Shown here: positions 35,817 to 46,931 of the stretch, piece after piece | Numbering within the stretch: position 1 is the stretch's first letter | How the letters are laid out: each line of letters begins with the position of its first letter | Assembly: GCF_014648295.1 (NCBI RefSeq) | Contig: NZ_BMQV01000037.1 | Coordinates: 1 to 50,933 of the forward strand | DNA: 50,933 nt | DNA from: Shewanella saliphila | Lineage (GTDB): Bacteria > Pseudomonadota > Gammaproteobacteria > Enterobacterales > Shewanellaceae | Direction: 5' to 3' | Made by a program: the position numbers and the translations under genes | Notes under the pieces: model-generated | What the model was told of the DNA's origin: nothing | What the model saw: only the letters and a program-made list of their open reading frames with translations | Databases searched by the model: none

Positions 35817-37235
35817 ATGAGCAACGTAAATGCTCCATCTTTACCGGCTAGTAAGGCAATTACCTCGGCAAAAAATGTTAGGGCACTTTATTGGCTTGGT
35901 GATGACTTACGCCTATCTGATAACGCCATATTTGCCGACATCGCTCAACATGCTCAACAACTGATGATTGTGTACTGTATCGATCCTCAATGGTTTAAGG
36001 GAGAGCAATATCAAGCCCAGTACCTAGGGCAACACAGGCTAAAATTTTTGCTAGAGTCGCTGCATGCTCTCGATGAAGCACTTAATCAATATGGTCAGCA
36101 ATTGCATATTGTGTATGCTCAGGCGAAGCGTTGTCTGCCTCATTTAATCAGCACTCATGATATTACCCGAGTCTATCGAAGCCATCACAGCGGTGCAAAT
36201 GAGCGAGCCGCTTGGCAAGCGATTCAACAACAATGTGCTACAGACATTGAATTTGTCAGCTGCACGACCCAAACCTTGTTTGATTTACCGCAACTGCCTT
36301 TTGAGTTGGACGCACTGCCACCCAGCTTTAGTCAGTTTAGAAAACGGGTTAAAGATAGCCATTTTGATGCAGCAAAAGAGCAAATATCTTGGTTACCACC
36401 AATGGTTGTGTTGCAGTCGCAAGATACATTATTGCAGTCGTGGTTATCTTATCCCGCCTGGCTGCCACAAACTCACATGTTGAATAACGTGTTTTGTGGC
36501 GGCGAAGCACAAGGGTTGTTACAACTAGACAGTTATTTTTCCTCTAAGTTAGCCCATAGCTATAAAATTGTTCGAAACGAATTAGCGGGCTGGGAGCACT
36601 CAACCAAGTTTTCCCCTTGGTTGGCAAATGGTTGTTTATCGGCTCGACAAGTGGTGTCGTCATTACGCCAATTTGAATCGCAACATGGTGCAAATGAGTC
36701 AAGCCAATGGATTGAATATGAACTGCTGTGGCGGGAGTATTTTCATTGGTATGGTCATAAGTTTAACAACAAGCTATTTTGCTTTTCAGGCATTAGCGGC
36801 AATAAACCACTAACCAGTTTTTATGCGCAGCGATTACAAGCCTGGAAAAGCGCAACAACCCCATATGCATTGGTGAATGCATTGATGACGCAATTAAACC
36901 AAACCGGTTATATGTCTAATCGTGGCAGACAAATTGTCGCCAGTTGTTTAATTCATGAATTGCAATGCGATTGGCGCTACGGTGCAGCCTATTTTCAGCA
37001 ACAACTCATTGATTATGACGTTGCAATTAATTGGGGTAATTGGCAATACCTAGCAGGTGTGGGCGCAGATCCTCGAGGGGGTAGACGGTTTAATCTTGCC
37101 AAGCAACAACAAACTTACGACCCTCAAGGAAAATTTATCAATGCCTGGCTGGGTAGAGAAAACCTGCCGCAAAGGGGCAGTGAGTATGATGTCGAACTCG
37201 ATTATGTCGATATAGCCGATTGGCCAACAACATGA
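35817..37235 (+). CDS. Cryptochrome DASH / photolyase-like flavoprotein
   Basis: A 472-residue member of the photolyase-cryptochrome family, DASH class. It probably binds FAD and a folate antenna and repairs cyclobutane dimers in single-stranded DNA or acts as a light sensor. The N-terminal Rossmann domain opens with ALYWLGDDLRLSDN. The class motif PPSFSQFRKRVK is at about residues 165-176. The FAD region contains LLWREYFHWYGHKFN, MSNRGRQIVAS and WQYLAGVGADPRGGRRFNL. I used the ATG at 35817; in-frame GTGs at 35805 and 35808 are alternatives. No close operon partner; AlkB lies 122 bases upstream. Confidence 0.93.
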   Translation: MSNVNAPSLPASKAITSAKNVRALYWLGDDLRLSDNAIFADIAQHAQQLMIVYCIDPQWFKGEQYQAQYLGQHRLKFLLESLHALDEALNQYGQQLHIVYAQAKRCLPHLISTHDITRVYRSHHSGANERAAWQAIQQQCATDIEFVSCTTQTLFDLPQLPFELDALPPSFSQFRKRVKDSHFDAAKEQISWLPPMVVLQSQDTLLQSWLSYPAWLPQTHMLNNVFCGGEAQGLLQLDSYFSSKLAHSYKIVRNELAGWEHSTKFSPWLANGCLSARQVVSSLRQFESQHGANESSQWIEYELLWREYFHWYGHKFNNKLFCFSGISGNKPLTSFYAQRLQAWKSATTPYALVNALMTQLNQTGYMSNRGRQIVASCLIHELQCDWRYGAAYFQQQLIDYDVAINWGNWQYLAGVGADPRGGRRFNLAKQQQTYDPQGKFINAWLGRENLPQRGSEYDVELDYVDIADWPTT

Positions 37236-37364
37236 ACATGTGGGTTGGATTTAAGTTGCGGTAAATTTGTGCACCAGTAATAAGTTTTAGTTTGCTTGTT
37301 TGACCTTTATTCGGCAAACCAGTACCCTGCGATTTCATTGATATGGATTAATAAGAGTATCACT

Positions 37365-37664
37365 ATGTCTGTCGAACAAATCATTACAGATAAATTGAGT
37401 CAAGCCTTTACGCCATTGCACCTTGAAGTGATTAATGAAAGTAATCGTCATCATGTGCCACCTAATTCAGAGACCCATTTTAAAGTCGTTGTTGTCAGCG
37501 ATAAATTTAGCGAGCAGCGTTTATTAGCTCGTCATCGTTTAGTTAATCAAGCCTTAGCTGATGAATTAGCTAATGGTGTGCATGCATTATCAATTAATGT
37601 TTACACTGAAGCTGAATGGCAAGCCTTGGACGAAGTGCCTAAAACGCCTAACTGTAAAGGATAG
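37365..37664 (+). CDS. bolA: BolA-family protein
   Basis: A 99-residue BolA-family protein. BolA-type proteins act with monothiol glutaredoxins in iron-sulfur handling, and E. coli BolA also affects cell shape and transcription under stress. The residue pattern HVPPNSETHFKVVVVSDKF followed by RHRLVNQAL fits BolA (the invariant His is in the loop-helix region). The ATG at 37365 is preferred; an upstream frame start at 37296 adds 23 residues unlike the family. A terminator follows about 100 bases after the stop. Confidence 0.9.
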   Translation: MSVEQIITDKLSQAFTPLHLEVINESNRHHVPPNSETHFKVVVVSDKFSEQRLLARHRLVNQALADELANGVHALSINVYTEAEWQALDEVPKTPNCKG

Positions 37665-37767
37665 CGTGATTGTCGCGGTCACTATTGCTGAGCAATAGCG
37701 TGTCTTTAAATATGACTGCGACAAATGGATTGTTAAAAATAATAATCCAATCAACATTATATATGGT

Positions 37768-37796
37768 AAAGCCTCACAAGTTGTGAGGCTTTTTTA
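37768..37796 (+). terminator. Terminator of bolA
   Basis: Stem AAAGCCTCAC/GTGAGGCTTT with a 5-base loop, followed by TTTTT. Confidence 0.9.
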
Positions 37797-37922
37797 TTTG
37801 TTATTGAGACAGACATCGTTGTTAGTTGTTATTGTTATGTTAAGGTGATATTTATGTGATTATTGTTCAAATCAGTGATCTATTTTAGTCCGTTATCAAT
37901 GACAGAAAGTAAGGATTTCATC

Positions 37923-39011
37923 ATGGGGAAGTTGAAACTGTACTGCGGGTTATTGGGATTGTTGTTGCTGTCCAGTTGTCAGCAGCCACCTGCAAACACA
38001 GTGACTAAAACTCAAACTGCTACGTCTCATCAAGCAATTGAATGGCGTTTAGCAACATCTTGGCCTAAAAACCTTGCCGGATTAGGCATGGCACCTGAGC
38101 GATTTGCGCAACTGGTTGAGCAAATGTCTAATGGTCGCTTAGTGATTCATGTTTATGGAGCAGGCGAGTTAATGCCAGCCTTGTCTGTATTTGATGGCGT
38201 AAGCAAAGGTACGGTGCAAATGGGTCACAGTGCGGCGCATTACTGGAAAGGAAAAGCACCAGCATCGCAGTTTTTCTCATCAATTCCTTTTGGTTTAAAT
38301 GCCCAGCAAATGAATGCTTGGCTGCACCATGGCGGCGGAATTGAATTATGGCAAGAGGTTTATCAGCCTTTTGGTATTTTGCCGCTAGCGGGGGGAAATA
38401 CGGGCATGCAAATGGGAGGCTGGTTTAATAAACCCATTATGTCTCCAGCAGATTTGAAAGGCCTTAAAATGCGTTTGCCTGGTATTGGCAGTAAGGTATT
38501 AAAGAAACTGGGTGGGGTCCCGGTTGACGAGTTAGCTGGACGTGAGCTGTACAGTGCATTGCAAACAGGTGCCATTGACGCGGCAGAGTGGGTGGGCCCT
38601 TATAACGATTTACCACTCGGGCTACATCAAGTTGCTAAGTATTACTATTATCCTGGTTGGCATGAACCTGGTTCTTCAATGGAGTTTTTAGTTAATCAAC
38701 AAGCGTTTTCAGCGTTACCAGCCGATTTACAAGCGATTGTAAAAGTGGCGGCTAGAGCGATAAACCAAGATATGCTCGATGATTATACCCAAGGCCACAT
38801 TGCAGCAATGGACACCTTAATCAGTGAACATAATGTGCAAGTAACCCCTTTTCCACCAGAGGTTATAGCAGCATTAAAACAGGCTAGGGATGAAGTATTA
38901 ACAGAAGAAGCCGCAAAAGACCCAATGTTTAATAAAGTATTACAAGCTTATTTAGCCAACGAGGCTGCGGTTAAACGTTATTTTCACTATACCGAAGACG
39001 CGCTTAATTAA
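37923..39011 (+). CDS. TRAP-type solute-binding lipoprotein (DctP family), orphan
   Basis: A 362-residue DctP-family binding protein with a lipoprotein signal (LLLSSC, cysteine at about residue 19). It should capture an organic acid or similar compound in the periplasm for a tripartite TRAP transporter. Family text includes GLKMRLPG with the ligand-binding Arg, and GRELYSALQTGAIDAAEWVGPYND. I chose the ATG at 37923 because an AAGGA site and the lipoprotein signal follow directly; in-frame starts at 37863 and 37899 are less good. The membrane subunits (DctQ, DctM) are not adjacent, so its transporter lies elsewhere, or it serves another role. Confidence 0.85.
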   Translation: MGKLKLYCGLLGLLLLSSCQQPPANTVTKTQTATSHQAIEWRLATSWPKNLAGLGMAPERFAQLVEQMSNGRLVIHVYGAGELMPALSVFDGVSKGTVQMGHSAAHYWKGKAPASQFFSSIPFGLNAQQMNAWLHHGGGIELWQEVYQPFGILPLAGGNTGMQMGGWFNKPIMSPADLKGLKMRLPGIGSKVLKKLGGVPVDELAGRELYSALQTGAIDAAEWVGPYNDLPLGLHQVAKYYYYPGWHEPGSSMEFLVNQQAFSALPADLQAIVKVAARAINQDMLDDYTQGHIAAMDTLISEHNVQVTPFPPEVIAALKQARDEVLTEEAAKDPMFNKVLQAYLANEAAVKRYFHYTEDALN

Positions 39012-39154
39012 TGTCAAAATAACCTTGCAAGCTCAATCGTTCTTAAGATGAATAAAACGATATAAACTCAGGCTGTGACGTTGGCAGATAAGTGATACTA
39101 TTTCGTTATTCGATCGTATATTGTCAAAATCATTTTATATTCTGGGAGAGAGCA

Positions 39155-39664
39155 ATGCCTTTATTAGACAGTTTTACCGTAGATCATACTCGTATGAATG
39201 CTCCAGCTGTGCGCGTTGCAAAACACATGAGCACGCCAAGTGGCGACGCGATTACCGTGTTTGACTTACGTTTTTGCGCACCCAATAAAGATATTTTAAG
39301 CGAGCGCGGTATTCATACGCTGGAGCATTTATTTGCCGGCTTTATGCGCGACCATTTAAATGGTGATGGTGTTGAGATTATCGATATTTCGCCAATGGGC
39401 TGTCGTACCGGTTTTTATATGAGCTTAATTGGCCAACCAACAGAGAGCGCTGTTGCTGACGCATGGCTTGCTGCAATGGGTGATGTAACCAATGTGGTTG
39501 AGCAAAAAGACATTCCAGAACTTAATGAATACCAATGTGGTACTTATGAGATGCATTCGCTTAGTGAAGCACAAGATATTGCTCGAATGATTATCGCTGC
39601 AGGTGTTAGTGTCAATCTAAATGATGACTTAAAATTGAGTGATGAGATTTTAGGTAATCTCTAA
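39155..39664 (+). CDS. luxS: S-ribosylhomocysteine lyase, autoinducer-2 synthase
   Basis: LuxS (169 residues) cleaves S-ribosylhomocysteine to homocysteine and DPD, the precursor of autoinducer-2. The iron ligands are HTLEH (H-x-x-E-H) and the cysteine in [11 protein letters not shown]. The N-terminus [14 protein letters not shown] and the short length match the family. The ATG at 39155 has a GGGAGAG site. It is a single gene flanked by terminators, shortly upstream of the TonB-dependent receptor and the nqr operon; the same neighbourhood exists in S. oneidensis. Confidence 0.97.
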   Translation: MPLLDSFTVDHTRMNAPAVRVAKHMSTPSGDAITVFDLRFCAPNKDILSERGIHTLEHLFAGFMRDHLNGDGVEIIDISPMGCRTGFYMSLIGQPTESAVADAWLAAMGDVTNVVEQKDIPELNEYQCGTYEMHSLSEAQDIARMIIAAGVSVNLNDDLKLSDEILGNL

Positions 39665-39683
39665 ACTGATCTCTACTCTTATA

Positions 39684-39708
39684 AAAAGCGGCTTCGGCCG
39701 TTTTTTTT
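39684..39708 (+). terminator. Terminator of luxS
   Basis: A CGGC-TTCG-GCCG tetraloop hairpin with a bulged G, flanked by an A-run and followed by a T-run, 20 bases after the luxS stop. Confidence 0.88.
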
Positions 39709-39843
39709 GTTACTAAAATCGCATTTTGTGGGGGAAACGTTATCGGCATGCTGTTTTTATGTCACTGAAACCGTTATTGTATCGGCATAATAACAAATAT
39801 GATGTTTATTTTGGCTTGACCAGACAAATATACGGAGATAATT

Positions 39844-41916
39844 ATGTCTAACCATCCATTTAGCCTGTCAGTGATTGCCGTTGCAGTCCTTTTTGCTTGT
39901 CACTCTTCTGATGCCGCTGCCGAAACGGTCACGGAATCAATCGATACAGTCAATAATCACCTAGAGTTAAAGCAGCCTACTCAAAGCGCGTTTCATTATC
40001 GTCAAAGTGATATCGCTATTGGGTTAACAGGCGCGACAGTGCTCCCGACGGCAACAAATGAAGACGTTGAACTAATGCATCGTGGTGTGTCAGACGGTGT
40101 GGCGGTTATGCAAGATGGTATTTTCTTTTCTCCGGCGCCTTATTCAGGTCAAAATTTAGTGATTCAACCGAATATGCTGCATCAGCAGAGTGTCACCTTG
40201 TCGAGTATGACCAGTATTGTCGACGGTTCAGAAGCTTCATTTGGTAAGCTTGAATATCAATCCGCTGCGATTAGCCCCAAAAAGAACGCGGGTGAGTTTA
40301 ACGTAGAAATGAACGATAACAGCGACTTTAGTGTCGGTGGGATCGCTAGTGGAACCACCAAAGAATACGGCATGCTTCTGGCGCTTGATTATCAATCGGC
40401 ATCAGATGAGGTGGGTTACCAAGTTGATCGCGATGCAGACGCAACTCAAACTGACCTTATGTTTAAAATTACCGCCGACAGCTTGCCTGGCGCAAAAAAT
40501 AAACAAACCACAGAATTTAGCTATCAATACTCGAGTAAAGATAGCGACATCGGATCGCTTGGTTTAACCAACACTGATTTTGACCAAGATCCTGGTAAAC
40601 TTTATTCTGCTGCTAATATTGATATGGAAGAAACAGAGCGTAATCGCTATGTGTTAGCCCATAAGCTTTATTTGTCGAAAACCTCAACAGTCGATACCGA
40701 CTTTTATTACCAAACCTATTCACAAAAAACCGTCGACATGTTGTATGTTGATGGTGACACGATTAATTCACTCCTGTTAAGCAACATTGCCGCATTTGAA
40801 GTCAATCCAACCACTGATGGCATGAATTTAGGCGCCTTATCGCAAGATAACGATTTTGCAGGTTTTGGTGTGCAAACTAAAGGCGTGAATATGTATGGCC
40901 AACATCAAGTGACTTATAGCGCTCGTTATCATACTGACAAAGCCGAAATGGAATTAGGTGGCCAAGATTGGTTATGGAATCAAGATTTATCATTAACTTC
41001 TGTCAGTGATAAAGAAGCGTTTGCAGTATACACCGATGAAGCTTCGGCATTTTCATCTGCTGTGGATGCAAAATTAAATTATGGCGACTGGTCGATAAAC
41101 CTTGGCCTAGGTTATGAGCATGTCAGTGTGTCTCGCGATGTCAGTGATGATTACGATCTTACTGAAGCTGACTTTTCTGATGATGGCTGGATGCCTTCAA
41201 TTGAAGTGGCTTACACTACAGGTGCATGGTCTGCAGCATTACAAGCTAAACAAGCTTGGACAGCGGCTTCAGCGGGTAATTTAGAGCAAAGCGCCCAAGA
41301 GGCGTTGCAATATCAACTTTCATTAGCGTATCAACAAGGTACTCTCGCGCTGGCAATGACCGCTTATTTGCATGATTACGATAATCAACATATTGGTTGT
41401 ATGTTTGGCATGATTTGCGATTACGAGCAAATTGCATTGCAAGAAAACATCGAAGATGTGACGGTGACAGGCATCGACTTATCGGCTGAGTATAGCCTAG
41501 CGTTTGACAGTTTTTCGATTCCATTTAAAGCAAAATATCAATACACCCAAGCAGAAACAGATATTGGATATTGTTCAAATAGCAATGGCTGCTTTGACGG
41601 CGATAGCCAATTACCCTGGGTACCTAAGCAGCAGTTTAGTTTCAGCTCGGGTGTCGTCGTGGGGGATGTATCTGTAATGGCACAGGCGCTGTTCCAATCA
41701 GAATTAGAATATGAAGGCAACCTTGCCGCAATTGAGCCAATCGACAGCCAATGGAAAATCAATTTAGCCGCCACTTACAGTATTACTCAGCAGCATGAAG
41801 TGTATTTACGAGTTGAAAACCTATTTGACGAAACTTTAGTGGCAAACCGAACGTTAGCAGGCCTTCAAGCCCAGTCAGAAATGACCGCGTATTTAGGGTA
41901 TCAAGCTCGTTTTTAA
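39844..41916 (+). CDS. TonB-dependent outer-membrane receptor
   Basis: A 690-residue outer-membrane protein with signal peptide (about residues 1-26, cleaved near DAAAE). A short plug-like domain follows, with DGVAVMQDGIFFSPAPYSG near residues 82-99, as in FecA-like receptors. The long beta-barrel ends in a terminal phenylalanine after AYLGYQARF, the usual assembly signal. The VYLRVENLFDETLVANR segment near the C-terminus is characteristic. No clear TonB box or Fur box is visible, so the substrate is unknown and iron regulation is not supported. It is monocistronic with a GGAG site before the ATG. Confidence 0.85.
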   Translation: MSNHPFSLSVIAVAVLFACHSSDAAAETVTESIDTVNNHLELKQPTQSAFHYRQSDIAIGLTGATVLPTATNEDVELMHRGVSDGVAVMQDGIFFSPAPYSGQNLVIQPNMLHQQSVTLSSMTSIVDGSEASFGKLEYQSAAISPKKNAGEFNVEMNDNSDFSVGGIASGTTKEYGMLLALDYQSASDEVGYQVDRDADATQTDLMFKITADSLPGAKNKQTTEFSYQYSSKDSDIGSLGLTNTDFDQDPGKLYSAANIDMEETERNRYVLAHKLYLSKTSTVDTDFYYQTYSQKTVDMLYVDGDTINSLLLSNIAAFEVNPTTDGMNLGALSQDNDFAGFGVQTKGVNMYGQHQVTYSARYHTDKAEMELGGQDWLWNQDLSLTSVSDKEAFAVYTDEASAFSSAVDAKLNYGDWSINLGLGYEHVSVSRDVSDDYDLTEADFSDDGWMPSIEVAYTTGAWSAALQAKQAWTAASAGNLEQSAQEALQYQLSLAYQQGTLALAMTAYLHDYDNQHIGCMFGMICDYEQIALQENIEDVTVTGIDLSAEYSLAFDSFSIPFKAKYQYTQAETDIGYCSNSNGCFDGDSQLPWVPKQQFSFSSGVVVGDVSVMAQALFQSELEYEGNLAAIEPIDSQWKINLAATYSITQQHEVYLRVENLFDETLVANRTLAGLQAQSEMTAYLGYQARF

Positions 41917-41958
41917 GCATTTTTAGACAGAAGTTTGTTAAATTTTTGAGCCTATATC

Positions 41959-41991
41959 AATAGCCCAAGCACATTTTTTGCTTGGGCTATT
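41959..41991 (+). terminator. Stem-loop/terminator after the TonB-dependent receptor
   Basis: Perfect 12-base arms (AATAGCCCAAGC and GCTTGGGCTATT) with a T-rich loop. The following DNA is only partly T-rich. Confidence 0.65.
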
Positions 41992-42328
41992 GTGTGTTTG
42001 GCTGCGGTTAAATGATATAAATTATTTCTATAAAAATTAATGCTATAGTATGCCAAATCAAAAAATAGCCATTATCTTTTTGTATTGTGCTGTTATTTAT
42101 TAAATTTGAGTTAAATGTTGCCGATTCGCGAGGGCATTGGTTTGAAAACACCTATTATTTTCGTGGCGATAGTCTCATATTTACGGTAAAATGCGCGCGA
42201 CCAGCGTGATTTCGATCGCATTTCCGTGTTAAATCTGCGCTAGCTCAAATGGCAAGTATTTGTTAATACTTTGTTTTTGTAGCGGAACGTGGCGCATTGT
42301 CTTTCCTTCAAACGTAGTGCTTGTGGAT
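41992..42328 (+). promoter_or_regulatory. Upstream region of the nqr operon
   Basis: AT-rich DNA with no ORF. Two weak -10-like hexamers are visible: TATAGT near 42050 and TAAAAT near 42190 followed by a GC-rich GCGCGCG stretch. No -35 box or operator is convincing. A leader of at least 100 bases would precede nqrA. Confidence 0.35.
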
Positions 42329-43663
42329 ATGATTACAATTAAGAAAGGATTGGAACTGCCTATAGCAGGCGGACCAGAGCAAGTTATCCATAATGGCCCA
42401 GCCATTGGACACGTAGCTACTTTGGGTGAAGAGTATATTGGCTTACGTCCAACGATGAAGATCAAAGTGGGCGATAAAGTACAAAAAGGCCAGGTTCTTT
42501 TTGAAGATAAAAAGAATTTAGGCGTTAAATATACGGCTTTAGCCAGTGGTACTATTTTAGAAATCAACCGAGGTGCAAGACGTGTACTTCAATCTGTAGT
42601 TATTGCTGTAGAAGGTGACGATAATGTTGCTTTTGCTCAATATGATGCAGACAAATTAGACACGTTAGATGTACAAGCCGTTCGCGATAATCTGATTGAA
42701 TCAGGTTTGTGGACTGCATTACGTACTCGCCCTTTCAGTAAAGTGCCCGCCGTAGATGCTACTGCAGCAGGTATTTTCGTTACTGCAATAGATACTCAAC
42801 CTCTTGCTGCCGATCCTGTGGTAGTCATCGCTGAACATAAAGACGATTTTGCTAATGGCCTTAAGGTATTAGCACGATTAACTGAAGGTAAAGTTTACCT
42901 ATGTAAAGCGCCTGGTGCTGATATCCCTGCAGCTAACGCTCAAGTTGAAGAATTTGCGGGTAAACACCCTGCAGGTTTAGTGGGTACCCACATTCATCAC
43001 GTACTTAATGCTTCTGCTACTCGTAGTGTGTGGCATGTTGGTTACCAAGACGTGATTGCAATTGGCCAACTATTTACTCAAGGTGTATTAAACACTGAGC
43101 GAGTAGTGGCAATTGGCGGCCCTAAAGCAAAACAACCTCGTTTAGTGCGTACCGTGTTAGGTGCAAGCATGGCTGAGCTTACTGCTGATGAAACAGTAGG
43201 TGAAGGTGTTCGTATCGTTTCTGGTTCGGTATTAAATGGCCGCACTGCAGTAGGACCTCATGCTTATTTAGGTCGCTACCATCAACAGGTGAGTGTACTT
43301 GAAGAAGGCACTGAGAAAGAATTGTTTGGTTGGGCGATGCCTGGTGCCGACAAATTCTCTATCACTCGTGCATTTTTAGGTCACCTAAGCCCATCACGTC
43401 TGTTTAATATGACCACCAGTACTGGCGGTTCTGATCGTGCAATGGTACCGATTGGTAACTACGAACGCGTGATGCCTTTAGACATTCTACCTACCATGCT
43501 ACTTCGTGATCTTGTCTCTGGGGACTTTGATGGCGCAGCTCGTTTAGGCGCATTAGAGTTGGACGAAGAAGACTTGGCATTGTGTACGTTCGTATGTCCT
43601 GGTAAGTATGACTACGCTTCATATTTACGTGACTGTCTAGATACGATCGAGAGGGAAGGCTAA
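42329..43663 (+). CDS. nqrA: Na+-translocating NADH:quinone reductase subunit A
   Basis: NqrA (444 residues) is the peripheral subunit of the sodium pump, on the cytoplasmic side, implicated in quinone binding. The N-terminus [20 protein letters not shown] is characteristic. The ATG at 42329 is chosen over an upstream frame start at 42260 that adds 23 unrelated residues. The stop overlaps the nqrB start by one base. First gene of nqrABCDEF. Confidence 0.96.
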   Translation: MITIKKGLELPIAGGPEQVIHNGPAIGHVATLGEEYIGLRPTMKIKVGDKVQKGQVLFEDKKNLGVKYTALASGTILEINRGARRVLQSVVIAVEGDDNVAFAQYDADKLDTLDVQAVRDNLIESGLWTALRTRPFSKVPAVDATAAGIFVTAIDTQPLAADPVVVIAEHKDDFANGLKVLARLTEGKVYLCKAPGADIPAANAQVEEFAGKHPAGLVGTHIHHVLNASATRSVWHVGYQDVIAIGQLFTQGVLNTERVVAIGGPKAKQPRLVRTVLGASMAELTADETVGEGVRIVSGSVLNGRTAVGPHAYLGRYHQQVSVLEEGTEKELFGWAMPGADKFSITRAFLGHLSPSRLFNMTTSTGGSDRAMVPIGNYERVMPLDILPTMLLRDLVSGDFDGAARLGALELDEEDLALCTFVCPGKYDYASYLRDCLDTIEREG

Positions 43664-44862
43664 TGAGCTTGAAAGATTTTATCGAGCGTATTGAACCGCA
43701 ATTTGAAAAAGGCGGTAAGTACGAAAAGTGGTATGCCCTTTATGAAGCGGCAGCCACGGTATTTTATACTCCAGGTAAAGTGAACCATGGTTCAACTCAT
43801 GTTCGCGATAACCTTGACCTAAAACGTATGATGATTACGGTTTGGGCTTGTACGTTTCCTGCCATGTTTTTTGGTATGTACAACGTAGGCTTACAAGCAC
43901 AAGTCGCTATGGCCGCCGGTTTCGGTACCCCTGACGTTTGGCAGGTTGGCCTATTTGAATTATTTGGTGCACAACTTACTGCAGATTCAGGTATTGCATC
44001 GCTGATGTTTTATGGTGCCTGCTTCTTCCTACCGATATACGCAGTGACATTTATTGTCGGCGGTTTCTGGGAAGTGCTGTTTGCCTCGGTGCGTGGTCAT
44101 GAAGTTAACGAAGGCTTCTTCGTTACATCTGTACTGTTTGCGTTAACCTTACCGGCAACGATTCCGTTATGGATGGTGGCATTAGGTATTACCTTTGGTG
44201 TGGTGGTCGCAAAAGAAATCTTCGGCGGTACAGGTCGTAACTTCTTAAACCCAGCATTAGCGGGCCGTGCATTCTTGTTCTTTGCCTATCCATTAAGCAT
44301 GTCAGGCGATACCTCTTGGGTTGTTGCTGATGGGTTTTCGGGTGCAACAGCATTAAGCCAAGCCGCACAAGGCACATTTGATTACAGCTCAAATGCAAAC
44401 TGGTTAGACGCCTTTATGGGCTTTATTCCTGGTTCTGTAGGTGAGGTATCAACCTTTGCTATTTTGCTTGGTGGTTTAGTGATCATTTATGCTCGCATCG
44501 CGTCATGGCGCATTGTGGGTGGCGTATTGTTAGGCATGGTTGCGATTGCAACGTTGCTGAACGTTATCGGCAGTGACACCAACGCCATGTTTGCAATGCC
44601 TTGGCACTGGCACTTAGTGTTAGGTGGTTTTGCATTCGGTATGATGTTTATGGCGACAGACCCTGTTTCTGCGTCGTTCACAAATACTGCAAAATGGGCT
44701 TACGGTTTCTTAATCGGTGCGATGGTAGTGTTTATCCGCGTGATTAACCCTGCGTTCCCAGAAGGTATGATGTTAGCTATTTTGTTTGCTAACCTTTTTG
44801 CTCCTTTATTTGACCACTTCGTTGTACAGGCAAATATCAAGCGGAGGATTGCTCGTGGCTAG
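43663..44862 (+). CDS. nqrB: Na+-translocating NADH:quinone reductase subunit B
   Basis: NqrB (399 residues) is a membrane subunit carrying covalent FMN and riboflavin and contributing to the sodium path. The FMN-attachment threonine lies in [10 protein letters not shown] (about residue 230). [21 protein letters not shown] is a conserved family stretch. About ten hydrophobic segments are seen. It overlaps nqrA by one base and nqrC by eight bases, so the proteins are translated coordinately. Confidence 0.97.
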   Translation: MSLKDFIERIEPQFEKGGKYEKWYALYEAAATVFYTPGKVNHGSTHVRDNLDLKRMMITVWACTFPAMFFGMYNVGLQAQVAMAAGFGTPDVWQVGLFELFGAQLTADSGIASLMFYGACFFLPIYAVTFIVGGFWEVLFASVRGHEVNEGFFVTSVLFALTLPATIPLWMVALGITFGVVVAKEIFGGTGRNFLNPALAGRAFLFFAYPLSMSGDTSWVVADGFSGATALSQAAQGTFDYSSNANWLDAFMGFIPGSVGEVSTFAILLGGLVIIYARIASWRIVGGVLLGMVAIATLLNVIGSDTNAMFAMPWHWHLVLGGFAFGMMFMATDPVSASFTNTAKWAYGFLIGAMVVFIRVINPAFPEGMMLAILFANLFAPLFDHFVVQANIKRRIARG

Positions 44863-45640
44863 TAATAAAGATTCGTTCGGTAGAACGCTATTTGTTGTTG
44901 TCGGCTTATGTCTTGTTTGTTCTGTATTGGTATCGACAGCAGCTGTGTTGTTAAAACCGACTCAGTTAGAAAACAAACTGTTAGATAAGCAAAAGTATAT
45001 TCTTGAATCGGCAAGCCTGATTAATACCAAAGAAGGTAATGTCACTAAGCAAGATATTCTTACCACTTATGACAAGTATGTTGAAGCACGTTTAGTTGAT
45101 CTTGCAACAGGTGAGTTTGTTGAAGGTGACGCCAATGCTTACGATCAACGTAAAGCATCGCGTGATGTGGCAACTTCGTCTATTCCTGAAAACGACATCG
45201 CTTCAATTAAGCGCGTAGCTGACACTGCGGTTGTGTACTTGGTGCGTGATGATGCTGGCAAGTTAACCAGTGTTATTTTCCCTGTTCACGGTTACGGATT
45301 GTGGTCAACCATGTATGCATTTTTGGCTTTAGAAGCTGACTTAAACACGATTCAAGGCCTAGTGTATTATGACCAAGGCGAAACACCGGGTTTAGGTGGT
45401 GAAGTAGAAAATCCAAAATGGAAAGCATTATGGACAGGCAAACAGTTATTTGATGCTCAAGGCGACTTAGCTATCAGCGTAACTAAAAATCCTGCAGTGG
45501 CGAGTACGGTTCACGGTGTGGATGCATTATCTGGTGCAACCTTAACCAGTAACGGTGTTCAACACTCATTGCAGTTTTGGTTAGGTAAAGAAGGCTTTGC
45601 AAGCTTTATCGCTAAAGCACGCAACGGAGGGTTAAGCTAA
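44855..45640 (+). CDS. nqrC: Na+-translocating NADH:quinone reductase subunit C
   Basis: NqrC (261 residues) has one N-terminal membrane segment and a periplasmic domain with covalently bound FMN. The attachment threonine is in [11 protein letters not shown] (about residue 224-234). The start is a GTG at 44855 with a GCGGAGG site; a longer frame from 44786 lies inside nqrB and is not used. It overlaps nqrB by eight bases and nqrD by one. Flavin is attached by ApbE, encoded downstream. Confidence 0.95.
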   Translation: MASNKDSFGRTLFVVVGLCLVCSVLVSTAAVLLKPTQLENKLLDKQKYILESASLINTKEGNVTKQDILTTYDKYVEARLVDLATGEFVEGDANAYDQRKASRDVATSSIPENDIASIKRVADTAVVYLVRDDAGKLTSVIFPVHGYGLWSTMYAFLALEADLNTIQGLVYYDQGETPGLGGEVENPKWKALWTGKQLFDAQGDLAISVTKNPAVASTVHGVDALSGATLTSNGVQHSLQFWLGKEGFASFIAKARNGGLS

Positions 45641-46272
45641 TGGCTGACGTTAAAGAACTTAAACAGGTTCTGACTGGACCGATTATCAATAACAACCCAA
45701 TTGCATTGCAAATTTTGGGTGTGTGTAGTGCACTTGCTGTGACGACTAAGCTGGAAACAGCGTTGGTAATGACCATTGCACTAACAGCGGTAACAGCGTT
45801 TTCTAACCTGTTTATCTCACTTATTCGTAATCATATTCCAAGCAGTGTACGTATTATTGTGCAGATGACGATTATTGCTTCTTTGGTAATCGTAGTTGAT
45901 CAAGTATTACAAGCTTATGCATACGGGATTTCTAAACAGTTATCGGTTTTCGTAGGTTTGATTATTACTAACTGTATTGTAATGGGTCGTGCTGAAGCTT
46001 ATGCAATGAAGACGCCTCCTTTGATGAGCTTTATGGACGGTATCGGTAACGGTTTAGGTTACGGTGCTATCTTATTATCAGTAGGCTTTATTCGTGAATT
46101 ATTCGGTAATGGTTCGTTATTTGGCGTAGAAATCCTCAGTAAAATCTCTGACGGTGGTTGGTACCAGCCTAACGGCTTATTACTGCTTCCACCTAGTGCG
46201 TTCTTCTTGATCGGTGGTTTGATCTGGATGATCCGTACTTATAAGCCAGAGCAAGTAGAAGCAAAAGGATAA
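45640..46272 (+). CDS. nqrD: Na+-translocating NADH:quinone reductase subunit D
   Basis: NqrD (210 residues) is an integral membrane subunit with about six helices. With NqrE it forms the pair holding the intramembrane iron site: the conserved cysteine is in [15 protein letters not shown]. The family opening [23 protein letters not shown] is present. The start overlaps the nqrC stop by one base. Confidence 0.96.
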   Translation: MADVKELKQVLTGPIINNNPIALQILGVCSALAVTTKLETALVMTIALTAVTAFSNLFISLIRNHIPSSVRIIVQMTIIASLVIVVDQVLQAYAYGISKQLSVFVGLIITNCIVMGRAEAYAMKTPPLMSFMDGIGNGLGYGAILLSVGFIRELFGNGSLFGVEILSKISDGGWYQPNGLLLLPPSAFFLIGGLIWMIRTYKPEQVEAKG

Positions 46273-46277
46273 ACGCA

Positions 46278-46886
46278 ATGGAACATTATATTAGTTTATT
46301 AATTCGCTCCGTTTTCATTGAAAACATGGCGCTAGCGTTCTTCTTAGGTATGTGTACTTTTTTAGCTGTGTCTAAAAAAGTGACTACTGCGATGGGCCTA
46401 GGTGTTGCAGTTATCGTGGTATTGGCTATCTCGGTTCCTGCTAACCAAATTATTTATCAAGGTTTACTTGCTCCTGGTGCTTTAGCTTGGGCTGGCGTAC
46501 CAGATGCTGATTTGAGCTTCTTGAAGTTCATCACCTTTATCGGTGTGATTGCAGCACTTGTACAAATTTTGGAAATGGCGTTAGACAAATATTTCCCACC
46601 TTTGTACAACGCGTTAGGTATTTTCTTACCTTTGATTACCGTGAACTGTGCAATTTTTGGTGCAGTATCTTTCATGGTAGAACGTGATTACAACCTAGGC
46701 GAGAGCGTGGTATTTGGTATCGGCTCTGGTATTGGTTGGGCATTAGCAATTGTATTGCTGGCCGGTATTCGCGAAAAGATGAAATATTCTGACGTGCCAA
46801 ATGGCTTACGTGGCTTAGGTATTACCTTTGTTACTGCTGGCCTTATGGCTCTAGGTTTCATGTCATTCTCTGGTGTTTCTCTTTAA
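46278..46886 (+). CDS. nqrE: Na+-translocating NADH:quinone reductase subunit E
   Basis: NqrE (202 residues) is the partner of NqrD, with about six membrane helices. [17 protein letters not shown] and [17 protein letters not shown] hold the two conserved cysteine regions that bind iron between NqrD and NqrE. It starts six bases after nqrD. NqrM, encoded downstream, is needed to insert this iron. Confidence 0.97.
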   Translation: MEHYISLLIRSVFIENMALAFFLGMCTFLAVSKKVTTAMGLGVAVIVVLAISVPANQIIYQGLLAPGALAWAGVPDADLSFLKFITFIGVIAALVQILEMALDKYFPPLYNALGIFLPLITVNCAIFGAVSFMVERDYNLGESVVFGIGSGIGWALAIVLLAGIREKMKYSDVPNGLRGLGITFVTAGLMALGFMSFSGVSL

Positions 46887-46931
46887 GAGCATTGAGACGA
46901 CGCATTAATTTGAACCTTTAAGGATAAGTGA

